From Xiphydria camelus (taxonomy: Eukaryota > Arthropoda > Insecta > Hymenoptera > Xiphydriidae): a stretch of DNA of 64,000 nt. The notes under the pieces are model-generated. The model ran no database searches. It was given only the letters and a program-made list of their open reading frames with translations, and was not told where the DNA came from. This document shows positions 37,799 to 50,283 of the stretch, piece by piece. The first letter of the stretch is position 1. Every line of letters begins with the position of its first letter. A program made the translations under genes and the position numbers. The DNA is taken from assembly GCA_963678675.1 (NCBI GenBank), contig OY783194.1, positions 32,094,278 through 32,158,277 of the forward strand. Reading direction: 5' to 3'.

Positions 37799-38390
37799 AT
37801 ACTTCCAAACATTAGGTAGAAGCGAGAGCAGAAGATTCGCAGAAAGGAAGCGTACCCTCTCTCCTCGAGATTCGAGGACAACGACCATCTTTCTCTCGGA
37901 ACGCTCGGTTCCTTCGTTACGCGATCCGAGAGATCGCACTTCCTCTTATACTACTTCGGGACGCGTCCCGCCAACTCGCTCGTCGTTTTACGATCGAGCG
38001 GCTCGGCAACCTTTCTTGGATGGGAAATTCACTTTTTCAAGAGTCCACGGCTAAGTTGATCCAACGCTCCGTTTCTTAGTTTTGCGTATCCGACGAATTT
38101 CGAAACGACTGACTCGAAAAATAATTGTAACATAATTCTTTGGACAGATGCGATGTTCGAATATCTCACGCCTTTTTATGTTGACTCGCTCGTTTTTTAA
38201 ATTTACGCGTTCCTATACGATTTGGGTATCCGACGAGAAGCGATCGTCTGATTGAGCAACGTTCACGGTGGGCGAGTAGTTTTTTGGCCGTGGAACGTTT
38301 GGAGCCGTTTGTTAATTTGATCACTGAAAAAACCAATTATTAGTCGATCCAATTAATTCTTATTCTCGGTGAACAGATGTTTAATTTGCA
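37799..38390. other. Intergenic, no gene seen
   Basis: CpG-rich to about 38.0 kb and then AT-rich. A fragment related to the 26789 MITE lies near 38325-38380. Confidence 0.35.
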
Positions 38391-38641
38391 GATCGAGAAA
38401 GCAGTTTATTTGTAGTTAACAAATGTTTATTTGAATATGGCGAAATAAACATTTTGTTGAATCAAGTAAATATTCGTTAATTATTACGATACTTATTTTG
38501 CACAATTTGATCCATTGAGGCAATCATTTGGATGAAATAAACATTATAATAATTAACGGTGCTTTATCGTCATAACGGAATGTTTATTTCGCCGTATTTG
38601 AAATTACATTTATTAACTATTAATAATCTGTTCTCTCGGTG
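38391..38641. mobile_element. Family A MITE, full length
   Basis: CAGTTTATTTGTAGTTAACA at the left and ATTAACTATTAATAATCTGT at the right are inverted termini. The internal GGAATGTTTATTTCGCCGTA and CATTTGGATGAAATAAACAT are shared with the other copies. Confidence 0.8.
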
Positions 38642-39227
38642 CACGATCGAAATTCGTGCAAGGTGTTCGTCACGATTTGACCTACACGCGGTACGGGCAG
38701 ATGTGATGAAGATGTAAATAAAGTTTGTGACAGAGGTTGACCAAGAAATTCGCGCGCAACCGCAAGCTGCGGGTTGACCGTTGCTCGTCTTCTTAAGAAA
38801 TTGGCGGTATTTACCACCCGTTAAAAATTTACTTAATTACGTGAAAGTAGATAGGTCTATCGTGTCGGTACTTTCCCTTAACTATCTATCGACGGGCTTC
38901 GTGGTAATTAACGCATCGGGATACGAACCGGATGATTTGTTCTAGCAGAGAGGCGAGGTATGGAAAATTACTTTGTTGCCAATCTGACTTTCGTTCTCGA
39001 TCACCGAATTCAATTCCGAGATCGACTCCCGATTGAACGGAGGAAAGCACGGGAACGCGCGACGTAACTTTCACCGTTAGGTCCAATTTAGACGCCAATT
39101 GCACTAGGAGACGGAGCATTTTCTAATAGGGTAGTTGACTGATTTTTTTATTAATGGTACGAAAAATGTAGATAAAATTATTTATTATAAAAGCCGGAAA
39201 GTAATATTCAAAAATAAAGCATACGTT
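38642..39227. other. Intergenic, no gene seen
   Basis: Short minus-strand frames only, with no recognisable family. Confidence 0.35.
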
Positions 39228-39430
39228 TAGTAAGCCTATTTCTCTCACACTCGTTGCTTGGCATAAGTGAGACTCTCATGGCTTTTCGATGACGTCACAA
39301 TTCAGTAGAGAGAAACGCACTTATAACGCAGTGAATAATTTTTTTTTTCGAACATTTTTTTTTCGTGTGTTTTCGAATATGTACAGCTTACAAATTGAAT
39401 TCAAAAATATGAAACATTTCTTTTAGTCAA
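39228..39430. repeat. TGACGTCA-containing repeat, copy 3
   Basis: CACTCGTTGCTTGGCATAAG, then TGACGTCA at 39290-39297 and AGAGAGAAACGCACTTATAA. Same order as in the other two copies. Confidence 0.75.
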
Positions 39431-40290
39431 GAAAATAAATTTCCATTAATAAAAATAAATGAAGCGAGAATTTTTTTTCCCATACTACATTTTCTCCTTG
39501 ATTCGAAAAACTCCTTATCCATCTCTTTATTAAAATTCTCCCTCCCATTATATTTTCAACACTTCAAAATAATTTTCGGCCCATTCAATACGACTTATCA
39601 GCTTCCGCCTCCTTTCTTCGAATAAACACACCACGCGACAAACTCACCCCCTTTCCGAATGCACCCTGTCTATCCCAGATATCTTCCGGCTGAGTCTTCC
39701 GTGTAGCTTTTCCTCGCGCGAAGCACAAGTGGCGAGCTTATTATCCCCTCGAACGTCTCGAAAAATCGCAGAGCATATCACACACGGATCAAAACGCACA
39801 CATTATGATCGACGAGTGGATACATAGCGGCAAGCGTGTCGGCACACCGGGGAAGGTGAAGGATGATGGTGAGGATGATACTGAGCGTGGTGGCAGGAGT
39901 TCCCCTCGTCATATACCTACCGGGGCTGAAGCACGTGAGCGACTTCGGACACTTTCACTGCTTGCAGTGGATGGCAACGCGCGTCCGTATCACCCTTTCG
40001 CACTGAAGATGATTGTACATTTTTGTTGGAGAGGTAGAGGTTCTCGCGATCATGTGACTGCCATTGTACTCGGGATCCTGTTTTCCTTTTCGACGAAAAG
40101 TGTCGAAAATGCGCCTCCGACGCCGACCGATTTACGCAGGATCGACGAAGGATTACGACGATGTTGCAACTCGGGAAATGATTCTCGCACGACGCTTCCT
40201 ATTTTCTCTTTCGCGTTGAGATTTACGGCGTTGCTCTGTTATACTTCTTACTTACAATAATTTGAGAGATCGAGTCGCATCAGACTTGAT
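39431..40290. other. Intergenic with a doubtful signal-peptide-like exon
   Basis: A 151-codon plus-strand frame (39805-40260) has no recognisable similarity and is probably fortuitous. In another frame, 39863-39934 reads MMVRMILSVVAGVPLVIYLP then GLKH and meets a GTGAGC donor; see findings. Confidence 0.3.
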
Positions 40291-40545
40291 GCACTGAGAA
40301 AACAGTTTATTTTCAGTTATTAATGTTTGTTTGGATATGGCGAAATAAACATTTTATTACACCAAATAAATATTTGTTAAGCATTATAATATTTATTTGG
40401 CACAATTAGATCCTTCGAGACAACCGTTTGAATGAACTTTATATTTTAATAATTAACATTTATTTTCTTGCCCTAACAAAATATTTATTTCGCTGTATTT
40501 GAAATTATATTTATTAACTATTAATAAAGTATTTTTCAGTATAGA
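40291..40545. mobile_element. Family A MITE, full length
   Basis: CAGTTTATTTTCAGTTATTA at the left, TTATTAACTATTAATAAAGT at the right. Typical internal order of the family. Confidence 0.78.
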
Positions 40546-41090
40546 TCGTCTTGTAGTCTGCCGGATACATTAATTGCATCGTTATCTGGTTACTCTTCGA
40601 TGTCATCATTAGCAGATACCTTTTTATTGAAGCTTCATTCGATCAATCAAGCTCTAGCGTCTAATGCGATTATCGTAGAGTAAGATTTCTTAATTTGCAA
40701 GTCTCAATTGAAAATCCTTAATTAAAGACGGACTCCAATTATAATAACTCGAATATGTCGAGCGAGACTCTCGCAGTTTCGTCTCTAATCATGAATTACG
40801 CAACATCGCCGACCGATGCTGTTACGGATTAACCAGCCTATGTGTAGTATGCAATGTGAGGTATGTCGATGTTACGCGAGAACGTAATAGAGGAGGCGAC
40901 GATCTCACCTTTCCAGTCGATGCCTCGTCGTGGAAAAGTCGTAAAAAGAATTAGATTTGCAAAACGCACGGTTACTTCCTCGCTATTATTTAAAGTACAA
41001 TACGAATTACTTCCTTTTTCCTTGAGCGATTTCGTTTTTAATCAATCTTCGTTAAGTTATCACTAGGTGATGAATGTCGTTGGAATGGTA
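40546..41090. other. Intergenic, no gene seen
   Basis: AT-rich sequence with only short unconvincing frames. Confidence 0.35.
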
Positions 41091-41170
41091 TTAGGTTGGT
41101 GCATAATTTCCGGCTGTTTTTTTCGTGAATTGAAATTTTGTATGAATAAATAATTTTGTTTACATAGTGT
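41091..41170 (+). mobile_element. Mariner end fragment
   Basis: TTAGGTTGGTGCATAATTTC directly after a TA matches the well-known mariner terminal repeat motif (TTAGGTTGGTGCA). No opposite end or transposase was found nearby, so this is a solo terminus. Confidence 0.7.
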
Positions 41171-42487
41171 ATATGATATCGTTTTATTTCTCAAACATTG
41201 CTCTATCGAATACTTTTAAAGTTGTTTGAATTGAAAAAAAAAAACAAATTATTTCTAGACTCAAAACTATGGAGTATTAAGTTGAGAAAAAGGAATGTTT
41301 CCATTATCTTCTCAACTTGATACGTCATAATTTTACAGATGTAAACACGGATATCAGACACACACGCAAAAGCGTTCTCACGCGTACTTAGTGGGGATGC
41401 AACATTTCCTGGAATTATATTCGGCCCACCGCCGTTTCGGCACCCACTATCGAGTATCGCGACTGCAATATAGTATAAAATTATACATATAATATTCAAC
41501 TGCCGATATAATCTACATTTTCCATCGAAAACTGCATCTTACGTATTTCTACGTATACTGCAACTACGTCGATTGGAAAATCGCACGTCCCGAACTATTA
41601 CTGATGATTGGTAGCGTCATTTAATCAACTGCACTGTACCTTCTCAAAATACATTTCGCGCATTTTTATATACCGAGTTATAAGCGAAGCAAATATTAAA
41701 GAAAATAGTGTAGAGGGATATACAGGTAGAGGAAAGTGTAGTCTAATTATGCATAACACTGTTTTTTATTCAATCGTAGATCGTCATTAATTCATTTAAA
41801 AAGGATAGGAATTTGTAAAGGAATTTATTGGCATGTGACGTAATATTTGTTAGAGTTATTCGTGTATTACTTAAAAATTGGGTAACTTTTTTATGGTCCC
41901 GATATACTAATGAGCATTCAACGAACGTTTAGGCGAAGTTTAACTCTTTAAAGAGACGTGAAAGGCGAAATAGCAAATATTTAACTAAGTGCACAGCATA
42001 TCGTAATTGTCCAATTTTCTCTTATCTATAAAATTTTGATAACAGATACATATTGTATTGCCTATTTCCGCCGTTATTCTACGAAGGTATCTAGGCTGTC
42101 CGATAATATGACATGCAATTTTTATTACGATCACGCTTTACTTTTATCGACTGCATGTCCTTTTACGGTCAGAGTAACAAGAGTATAATGTACACATTTT
42201 TTTTCGTACTCTAGCGATCTCGTAAAGTAAGTCATTTGGAATTCCTGACGTTTACGAGGTGCTCCTATGCGCGTAGATGGGGAACACAACCGGTACCGGA
42301 CTGCCGTTGGTATAATGCCCGCTAAAATTATATTCACTCATTTTGTGCAATTTCACGTCTTGCGTCGGCGCGCGGCTGTATAGGTAAGGCTCGCACCGAG
42401 CAGGTCAGATATTTCTTTCATGGTGAAAACTGCAACGCGAAGGACAAGGATACGGCATCGGTATGTACCTATCCATTTGGCTTCTTA
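41171..42487. other. Intergenic, AT-rich
   Basis: Only short frames without similarity. Nothing that I can support as a gene. Confidence 0.4.
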
Positions 42488-42912
42488 CACGGAGAGAACT
42501 ATTTATTAATACCTAGTTAATAAATGTAACTTCAAATACGGCGATAGAAATATATCGTTAATTAGGATGAGAAAATATATATTAATTATAAATATTTATT
42601 TCATTCAAATAATTGCCTCGAAGGATTTAATTGTGCTAAATAAATTTGGCTTCTTACACGGAGAGAACTATTTATTAATACCTAGTTAATAAATGTAATT
42701 TCAAATACGGCGATAGAAATATTTCGTTAATTAGGATGAGAAAATACATATTAATTATAAATATTTATTTCATTCAAATAATTGCCTCGAAGGATTTAAT
42801 TGTGCTAAATAAACATCGTAATAGTTAATAAATATTTACTTGGACCAATAAAATTTGTATTTCGCCATATTCAAACAAACATTCATTAACTACAAATAAA
42901 TAGTTTTCTTGA
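42488..42912. mobile_element. Family A MITE with an internal tandem duplication
   Basis: An about 170-bp segment beginning GGAGAGAACTATTTATTAAT occurs twice in a row (about 42490 and 42660). A normal right half follows, ending ATTAACTACAAATAAATAGT. The orientation is inverted relative to the copies at 38391 and 40291. Confidence 0.75.
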
Positions 42913-43589
42913 TTTACGGTAATAATTTCAGGTATGAAAAAAGAGGAATTTGCTTTAGGCGCTTCAAATAATTTTGAGTATAATCGTTGGAAATAAATTT
43001 CCCACGATTTATCGTGCCGTAAGAAACAGAAAAAAAAATTTCTGATTCAATATTCCAATCGCGGAAAAAGAAACGAGGAAAACTATTTCAGAAGCGTAAA
43101 ATTAAGCGACTAGACAATTTGCATTGTCTTTCATGCGCCTGCGGGGTGTGAATGTGAAAAGCACCGTTCGCCCGCAAGTCCCATTTGCACTCAGCGCTCG
43201 CATACCTACGTATCGCACGAAATACGCGCTCGTGTAAGATCACTCGGTGGAGAAAAAAGCTGCCGCTCTCCAAGATAATTGCGACTTTGCGCGTCCAAAA
43301 TAATTGCATCACGCCGCCACAAAAAGATATTATGCAACTGAAAAGAAAGACCAAAAAAGTGCTTATTTACAAATAGACGTCTATTCGTAGGTTTCACTCC
43401 TTCGCACCAGTTGCGGTGTGTGTTCGGGCCCGTTCATCATTGAATTCATCCCGAATTCTGGCCCCACGCGAATTTTGGCCTTTGTGTTAACAACGCCCAC
43501 GTGACGGAGAAAGATCATTCACCTTTTTCCACAGTGTACCGTAGGAAATCGTTCAATATTTGCATCCCCGCGCCAATCATTTCGGAAAA
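42913..43589. other. Intergenic, no gene seen
   Basis: Mixed composition, short overlapping frames only. Confidence 0.35.
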
Positions 43590-43902
43590 TTAAATTGTAT
43601 CGTAAGTGTAAATATTGTAATTAACAATTACAAGTTCTCATTTATAATATAATCAAATTCTAATAACAGCTGCGCGCAGCTCAAAATTATTAACCATGAA
43701 TGTACGTATACAACTACCGCGATGTCGTACCGATGCACGCGTATCGCGGATACATGTTTCTCAATTCGAGGTGTATATAAAATTAGTCTGGTAAAGTTAA
43801 TATCATTCAAATGAAATTGACTATCTATCTTCGTACAATGTGAAAATAAAGGTGATGTTTATCGAGAATATGCACACAAAAAATCCGGATATTACTTTCT
43901 GG

Positions 43903-43950
43903 AGGTTTAATTGTATGTTGTGTGCTGGTCCGCTTTGTTTTGACTTGCCA
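43903..43950 (-). pseudogene. SCYL2 exon fragment
   Basis: AGGTTTAATTGTATGTTGTG then GCTGGTCCGCTTTGTTTTGA match the SCYL2-like exon at 58018-58245, with the intervening part and everything beyond deleted. Not translatable as a useful exon; a scar of the duplication. Confidence 0.7.
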
Positions 43951-44476
43951 TGTTATCAGTCTCGTTACCCATAAGTCTAGCCTGTTTCGTTAAATACAAA
44001 TATGTTTTAAAGATAACATCAATCTACCTGGAAGTTTCACATATGGATCAAAAATTCATGCGTGTGAAGACATAATCACGTCCGAAGTGGACACCGCTTA
44101 TTTAAATTATTGATATAAAATCTGCGTTTAAGAGATCAACTCATTAAATATTAGTAGTGCTACAGAGAGTAAAACGAACATAATTATCGAAAAATTGTAA
44201 GCAGATACACATATTACAAAAGTACAAATATTTATTAGTTTACATATAATTAAAAATTACAAAAATACACTGGTTATTATAATTAAAACGAAGGTCTTTC
44301 GAGTAATACATAGGAATATATTTTTGTACGCTTAGAAAAAAGCTTATATTTATATAGTAAATGAACGTACATTAAAATATAGCAAAACAAATGTTTCGTT
44401 GAAGCATTTATTAAACGTGATAGATCTTAATATTTATTTTGTTTTCGTTCGAGAGACATCACAGATAGGTGCTCGA

Positions 44477-45270
44477 TTATAAGTGATTCAAAGTTGAACC
44501 TACGATAAAATCAATGAGCGATATCACATTTCTACTCAAACTTCAACAACTCTCGTTAGGATCTCCCCTTATCGTATTTTGCGAAACATCCAAGAGAGAG
44601 AGAGAGAGCCACGATCTATCTTCCAGTAATAATTAGAATATGTCGTTCATCAAGCATTCTTTGGATATTGCTATCACCACCGATGCAACGTTCTCTATCA
44701 CTGCTAATCTAACTTTGGCTTGATCGTGGTATCGTAACATCCACGCCAGTTCTAAGATTTCTTTGGCCATCTTAGGAGCTAACGTGCAATTCTGCGAAGC
44801 CACCATAATCGTCGATAGGGTCTTCAGAAATTGAATCAAAAGGATATTGTCCTGATCCATAAATGTTTTCGGTGCAATATACATGCAGGTTCCCTTTGGT
44901 CCTAATCCGTACATTAGAAGATAGAAGAAGGAGGAAACCACGTTTCCGAATTTATTCATTGTAGTTCTCCCGCTTCTCGTTTCATGGGCGAAACATCCAG
45001 TTTTCGAATCAATTCGCTTGTGCACTATTTCTTTCCAGGTGGCTGTCTCGCTTTCTTCTATATATATATATATATATGGCACTTATTTAAAAATCATCGT
45101 CGTACAGTGTTTCAGTTTTTTTTCGTCTTCTCGGTATTTATTAAGAGCGATATCGGCTTTGAAGCAGTTTTACTTTGTGGTGCTATCGGGCGTATGTCGT
45201 TTAGCGACTACTTTTCAGAATTGAACTTTGATAGTCTCCTTACAGATTCTGCCAGGATATCTAAGAAAAA
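44477..45270 (-). pseudogene. TELO2 C-terminal remnant, copy 1
   Basis: Minus-strand sequence reads WKEIVHKRIDSKT, MNKFGNVVSSFFYLLMYGLG, LAPKMAKEILELAWMLRYHD and DPNESCRSLSRN. This is the C-terminal region of TELO2, a scaffold of the TTT complex that stabilises PIKK kinases. After MNDIF a GAA codon has become TAA. An AG microsatellite has expanded by six units (44593-44608) relative to copy 3. Upstream (about 45150-45270) an earlier TELO2 stretch (DILAESVRRLSKFNSEK) is followed by stops. No further TELO2 exons are present. Disrupted, truncated copy. Confidence 0.8.
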
Positions 45271-45514
45271 TAATCGTTGCTTTATCGAATATTTTCCCGT
45301 CCCCGTATGAAATTAGCTACATAAATATATGGCAGATTCTTTCGGGTATAGAATGACAATTGCTACACACGACCTGAACGTAAAAACTTCGAATTCTTCG
45401 ACTTAACAATTTTCCTTCAGCGTCACGAAAATTTTTAACAAATCTATCGCAAAGAAGACATCATCGTTAGGTAGCTGCGAAAGGATCAGGATATTGCGAA
45501 CCGCAGATTTTACG

Positions 45515-45745
45515 CTAAAATAGAGCTAGACTGATCGGAGTATCTTGCAGTATGGAATAGTGCTTATGCGTGCTGAAGTCGAGGGGATTAATGGCTAACG
45601 TTGGACTGGTGACGTTACAGAGTTTCGCGTTGTTAACGTTGTTCGTTTGCATCATTGGTGGAGTAGTGGGTAGTGAACTGAAACTCTCCAAATCCGTTAA
45701 AAGGTCTGCGTTCGAAGCTGCCAAAATAAATGAAGTGTAAAGCGC
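45515..45745 (-). other. Orphan exon-like open frame
   Basis: Minus-strand frame after a plausible acceptor (TTTTGGCAG) reads ADLLTDLESFSSLPTTPP through NPLDFSTHKHYSILQDTPIS to a stop. It occurs only in unit 1. The acidic DLLTDLESF resembles short clathrin-adaptor-type motifs, which would suit a trafficking protein tail, but I do not recognise the gene. It could be chance. Confidence 0.25.
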
Positions 45746-46655
45746 GTAATACATATCGAACTTTGGATGTGTTGCATTGAAAGCGAATTCGTGAGAGTAA
45801 AAGTATCACAGCGATTAATACATATTTCGAAATGTTGGAAAATTGAATGTTCGGAATATGCAGTCGCGTCTTATCCTTTTGATGAATTAAATTATTTCGT
45901 CAAAAGTTGCTGTATTAATTTCCTTGATATTTATATTATTTTTCTAGATTTGAGATCATCTGAAGATCAGATAATTGTAGGTTGTTATATTTCTTTACGT
46001 ATAATTTTATAAAGGAATTTTACTTTACGAACAAATTACTATCGTGTTTAGTGGAAAGTACATAGTTTTACTTTAATCTAATGGATCATTTTTTAATTTA
46101 TAAGTTCTTCTTAAATACAATATTAACATCAATAAAAATATAACGTAATAATAATAATGTATCGCTCTATTTAAGACATCGACGATTATGGGTTGTACTC
46201 GTTAGGGATTGGTCGAGTAGTGTGGAAGTGCGATAAGCCTGGGTGACGCGGGACAATGTGAGTAACATGATACAACCCTTATCCCAAAGCTTGGCACATG
46301 GGAAGATGCAATCTTTAGAATTATATTCCCATCGCTACAAGATTATCATTTCAAAGCGAATTTTCCTTCTAGCATATTCTCGAGTAATACATTTTTTCGA
46401 AGGTATTTTGAACATACACGACGGAAAAAAAAACCTGTACATTTTGAGTGAGGATTTAAAGTCCTACAGACTTTATAAATGGAAGGCTAAATCCAATTCA
46501 ATAGCATAAAACTGTTGATGTAACTCAAAATCGATAAAAATTTAGTGGTTTTACTTTTATTCTCGCAAGTCGAATGAATAACATGCCAGTTTATTGAGTT
46601 TTCTTTACCCGCGTTGTTAATGCTCTTGTTTGTAAATTAAAGATGTTCCAACTCC

Positions 46656-48002
46656 CTACAAAACTGCTTGATCGATATACCACTGAGGGAGAAATGAGTA
46701 TTCGTTTGGTTCTCTCATTTCCTTCATTTCTATATCACCGTTTGGAGTAAATTCAAATTTGTAAAGACATTCGTCGTAGTCTTTTACTACTACATTCTTT
46801 AAATGGTTTAAAAATGCATCGCAAAATTGCATGCACTTTGACGGGTGCCAGTATCCCTAAATACGAAACATCCGTAAGTTAAATCATTAATGCAATTTGC
46901 AAAGCATGTAGTTTAACAGAGATCCGAGAAGTTAGCATTACCTTTGTAATTTTAGGTAAATCTGATACCGCATAAGTCTTTAGCTCCTTCACAAATCCTT
47001 CGTCATCTCTGAAGCCGCACAAGATATCCTTTATTCCAACTAGGTAGCTTTGGCACCACCATTTTATCAATTTGAAGCTGATAAAGTTATAGTACTGTTT
47101 TGGAAATTCGATGAGGCGATTAGTCTTCAATTCTATAAATTCGAGTTTCTCCAATGGTATCGGATCTTTAAATGTTTCTTTCGAACAGACTCCATCCATT
47201 TCGGCTGCGTACAATAGACTGTGTCGACCGAGACTAGATTGGAAGACGGAGTAAAACTCTTCCGCTTCGTTGACCGGTCGAGATGTGTCCGGGAGCTGGT
47301 CTGGACTGTCTAATTAAAAAGAATTAGCCGGTCCTATAGATAAGTCCAAGATACGAACGATAAGGATAAATATTATATGTCTATTATGAGAATCACATAA
47401 CCAGATACAACATATTGCTCGAATTTGTATCCCCAAGAAGAAAAACGTAAATCTTTGTCTGACATGTTAGCTTCCCTCTGCTTCTTCTTTTCAGTTTTAA
47501 ACTCGCATAAATATATTGTGCCTTTCAATTTAGCCGCGCATATTATCCAATCTTCTCGACTTTCATAAGGGGTATACAACAACGCCGATAAGCTTCCTCG
47601 AAAGCAAATAAATTCTGGTTCTAACCTGGTATCGTAATCAGAAATAATTCCTTTATGCCTCTTACTGAGAATATGCAAAATAGGATAGAGTAAAGATCAA
47701 ACTGACCAACGTTTTTTGTTGCGGTGTTCTTTGATTCCATTCGAATTATGGAGAATCCATCTTAAGATGTCATCTAACATCGCCGACTTTTGGTCTTTCG
47801 GCCTTCTACGAACTTGCTCATAACCCTTGTTTAGATTCATATTAACGTATCTCTCCTTCGGTGGTTTGAAGTATTTTAATTGGGACAAGTCGTGGGAAAA
47901 CTCGCCACTCTGATTAATGCTAAAATATCCTCTTACGCGAGGTCTGTCGAAATGGGGATTGTCACGACTAGACCACGAATGATTTTGAACTTTAAATGAC
48001 AT
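46656..48002 (-). CDS. DXO/Rai1-family decapping exoribonuclease, copy 1 (intact)
   Basis: Homologue of DXO (Dom3Z), which removes incomplete or non-canonical 5' caps and degrades the RNA 5' to 3'. Four exons on the minus strand: 47707-48002, 47402-47664, 46942-47309, 46656-46856, giving 375 residues with all frames matching across junctions. Family motifs in order: EPEFICFRG (R121), WGYKFEQY (E181), AAEMDGVC (E223, D225), FIELKT (E246, K248), KWWCQSYLVGI (Q273) and CGFRDDEGFV, ending FLPQWYID. All expected metal- and RNA-binding residues are present. Exon 3 is identical in protein to copy 3. The E1 donor is GTCAGT and the E2 donor GTTATG, both weak but shared by all copies. Confidence 0.9.
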
Positions 48003-48546
48003 ATCGCTCTTTAAAAACTATAACCTCTTGGTTTCTCTTCCTATTTATACTCGTTACAATTACTGCAATCAATTACAATCGCACGGTATTAATTACACGT
48101 ATTATTTTATTTTTCAACTATCTGTCATCTTACCAGAAAACTGCGAACAGCTTGTTGGGTTAGGTCAAAAATATTCTTGCACGTGGAAAAATCGAGAATG
48201 ACAACTCGTGAAATATTAATGATATGATTGGGACATATTATTCGAATTTTATCGGCACGCACTGGTGGAACTTACAGGGTTCCGCGTCACAAGGTATGTG
48301 GAGGCTCAGTCCAACCGTCATCCTAATCGCAGCAAGCAGCTCCTGGTTCGGAGAAACGATCACGTTTCTTGCCCCTCTTCGGCGCGCCGTCACTCTTCAG
48401 CGGATCACACCACCCACGCCACCGATTAGGAGAAGAGTCATTTAGCCTCGACCACAGATTACGTAGCCTCGACGCTCGCGCTGTGAGCAGCGTTTTGAAT
48501 AGAGTTTCCATCGAGCCCCTTTGTTTTTTCTTCCAAAGATATACCT

Positions 48547-48774
48547 ATGTACACCCGTGCTCACGGAATCTGTCGCTGGTGACTTTTTTTAAACCTTATT
48601 TTTAAACGTACTAACCAGTGAACAATTAATTCTCATGCCCTCATTAGCTACGGTGACGTCTACTCTCGTTAATGAAAGCACGAGGATTGATTAATCATTG
48701 GTTAGTACGTTTAAAAATAACATTTAAAAAAAGTCACCAGCGACAGATTCCGTGAGCCCGGGTGTACCTAAAAA
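48547..48774. mobile_element. 228-bp hairpin element private to unit 1
   Basis: Left GTACACCCGTGCTCACGGAA pairs with right TTCCGTGAGCCCGGGTGTAC. Arms of about 80 bp include GTCGCTGGTGACTTTTTTTA and TTAAAAATAA. Flanked by TACCT (48542-48546 and 48775-48779). Units 2 and 3 read straight through ATATACCTAAAAAAATAA at this site, so both boundaries are supported by empty sites. Confidence 0.85.
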
Positions 48775-49290
48775 AATAATCTAGAAAGTGTGCTGCAGTC
48801 TGGTGTCAATGTTACTTTTGATATCATCATTTAATATCTTCCATTTCCAGGAAACTAACTTTTCTTACGATCCTGATAATCCGTCGGAAATAAATCATGA
48901 CATTTTGTATGGATAGGGTGAAACCGCAAAGGCGAGCATTCCGTCGTACGTTACGTCGCATCGGCCTTTGGAAAGATTTCACAATAATGATAATTCGCAC
49001 TTTTTTTCCAGAAAGAAGTCACTTATACACCGAGACTCTTACTAGTAGACCTGAAAGGTGCTCTTGGTTATTTAAGCGAAAGGGGTATCTGGGGTACTTT
49101 GTACGATTGGTCTGAAGAATCCCGCGCCCCCTTATCATAGGAGTCAAATGACGTCGAAGTTATATCGCACAACACGCTATGCCAAAACCACTATATACTA
49201 TATTTATGTGAAATTTTGAACAATCTGCCAATACCAACGAGCCTAGCTCTTTTAAATTAGAGGACGAAATTTGGTCCGATTACCTAGTTC

Positions 49291-49570
49291 CCAGATTTCA
49301 TACCAAAGCACTGAATTTTTTAAAGAATAAAGTCTAGCTTGGAACGGGCGCATCGAGTAGCGGGCAGCGACTAATGAGCGAAGATACAGCACGTTTGTTC
49401 ACTTCAAAAATATTCTTGTTATTTCATTGTATGGGTCATTTTATTCGCTTTTCACGAAATAACATATCTCATATAGCTTATCATTGATCGTTTAACATCA
49501 TTGAAAATCCTGAAAAGCTTCTTGAAGAGTCCTTGAAAAGTACTTGAATGTCAATGGATAGATCAAATGA
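49291..49570. other. Spacer between units 1 and 2
   Basis: Sequence unique in this window; no coding signal. Confidence 0.4.
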
Positions 49571-50008
49571 TATGGATCAAAAATTCATGCGTGTGAAGAC
49601 ATAATCACGACTGAAGTAGACACCGCTTACTTAAATTATTGATATAAAATCTGCGTTTAAGAGATCGACTCATTACATAATATCAGAAGTGCTACAGAGA
49701 GTAAAACGTACTTAATTATCGAAACATTGTAAGCAGATACACATATTACAAAAGTACAAATATTTATTAGTTTACATATAATTAAAACTTACAAAAATAC
49801 ACTGGTTATTATAATAAAAACAAAGGTCTTTCGAGTAATACATAGGAATATATTTTTGTACGCTTAGAAAAAAACTTATATTTATATAGTAAATGTGAAC
49901 GTACTTAAAATATACCAAAACAAATGTTTCTTGAAGCATTCATTAAACGTGATAGATCTTAATATTTATTTTGTTTTCGTTGGAGAGACATCACAGATAG
50001 GTGCTCGA

Positions 50009-50283
50009 TTATAAGTGACTCAAAGTTGAACCTACGATAAAATCAATGAGCGATATCACATTTCTACTCGAAACTTCTACAACTCTCGTCAGGATCTCCC
50101 CTTATCGTATTTTGCGAAACATCCAAGAGAGCCACCATCTATCTTCCAGTAGTAATTCGAATCTGTCGTTCATCAAGCAGTCTTTGGATACCGCTATCAC
50201 AACCGATGCAACGTTCTCTATCACTGCTAATCTAACTTTGGCTTGATCGAGGGTATCGCAACATCCACACCAGTTCTAAGATC
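50009..50283 (-). pseudogene. TELO2 C-terminal remnant, copy 2
   Basis: Only about 90 codons of the TELO2 terminal exon remain. The reading frame is interrupted (for example GATCGAGGGTATC, where other copies have GATCGTGGTATC) and then the sequence jumps to DXO downstream DNA. Non-functional fragment. Confidence 0.75.

Larger units (their letters stand above)
43590..49290. repeat. Segmental duplication unit 1
   Basis: 43590-43903 matches 54637-54952; 43903-43950 is a residue of the SCYL2 exon at 58018-58100; 44042 onward matches units 2-4. It contains a TELO2 remnant with more upstream sequence than its sisters, and an intact DXO. It ends with AATCCCGCGCCCCCTTATCA-containing sequence shared with unit 2 (about 53300). 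A hairpin element at 48547 is private to this unit. Confidence 0.85.

Noticed and set aside
39805..40260. 151-codon plus-strand frame
   Set aside because: No recognisable similarity, no splice or signal features, and an alternative frame in the same place looks more gene-like.
46243..46509. 88-codon plus-strand frame beside DXO copy 1
   Set aside because: Only its end is shared with unit 2 and it falls in DXO 3' flanking sequence; no coding conservation.
48140..48500. Extra coding exon in the conserved 5' flank of the DXO units
   Set aside because: Sequence is shared by units 1-3 because of duplication, but the frames differ and carry stops; treated as promoter and flank.
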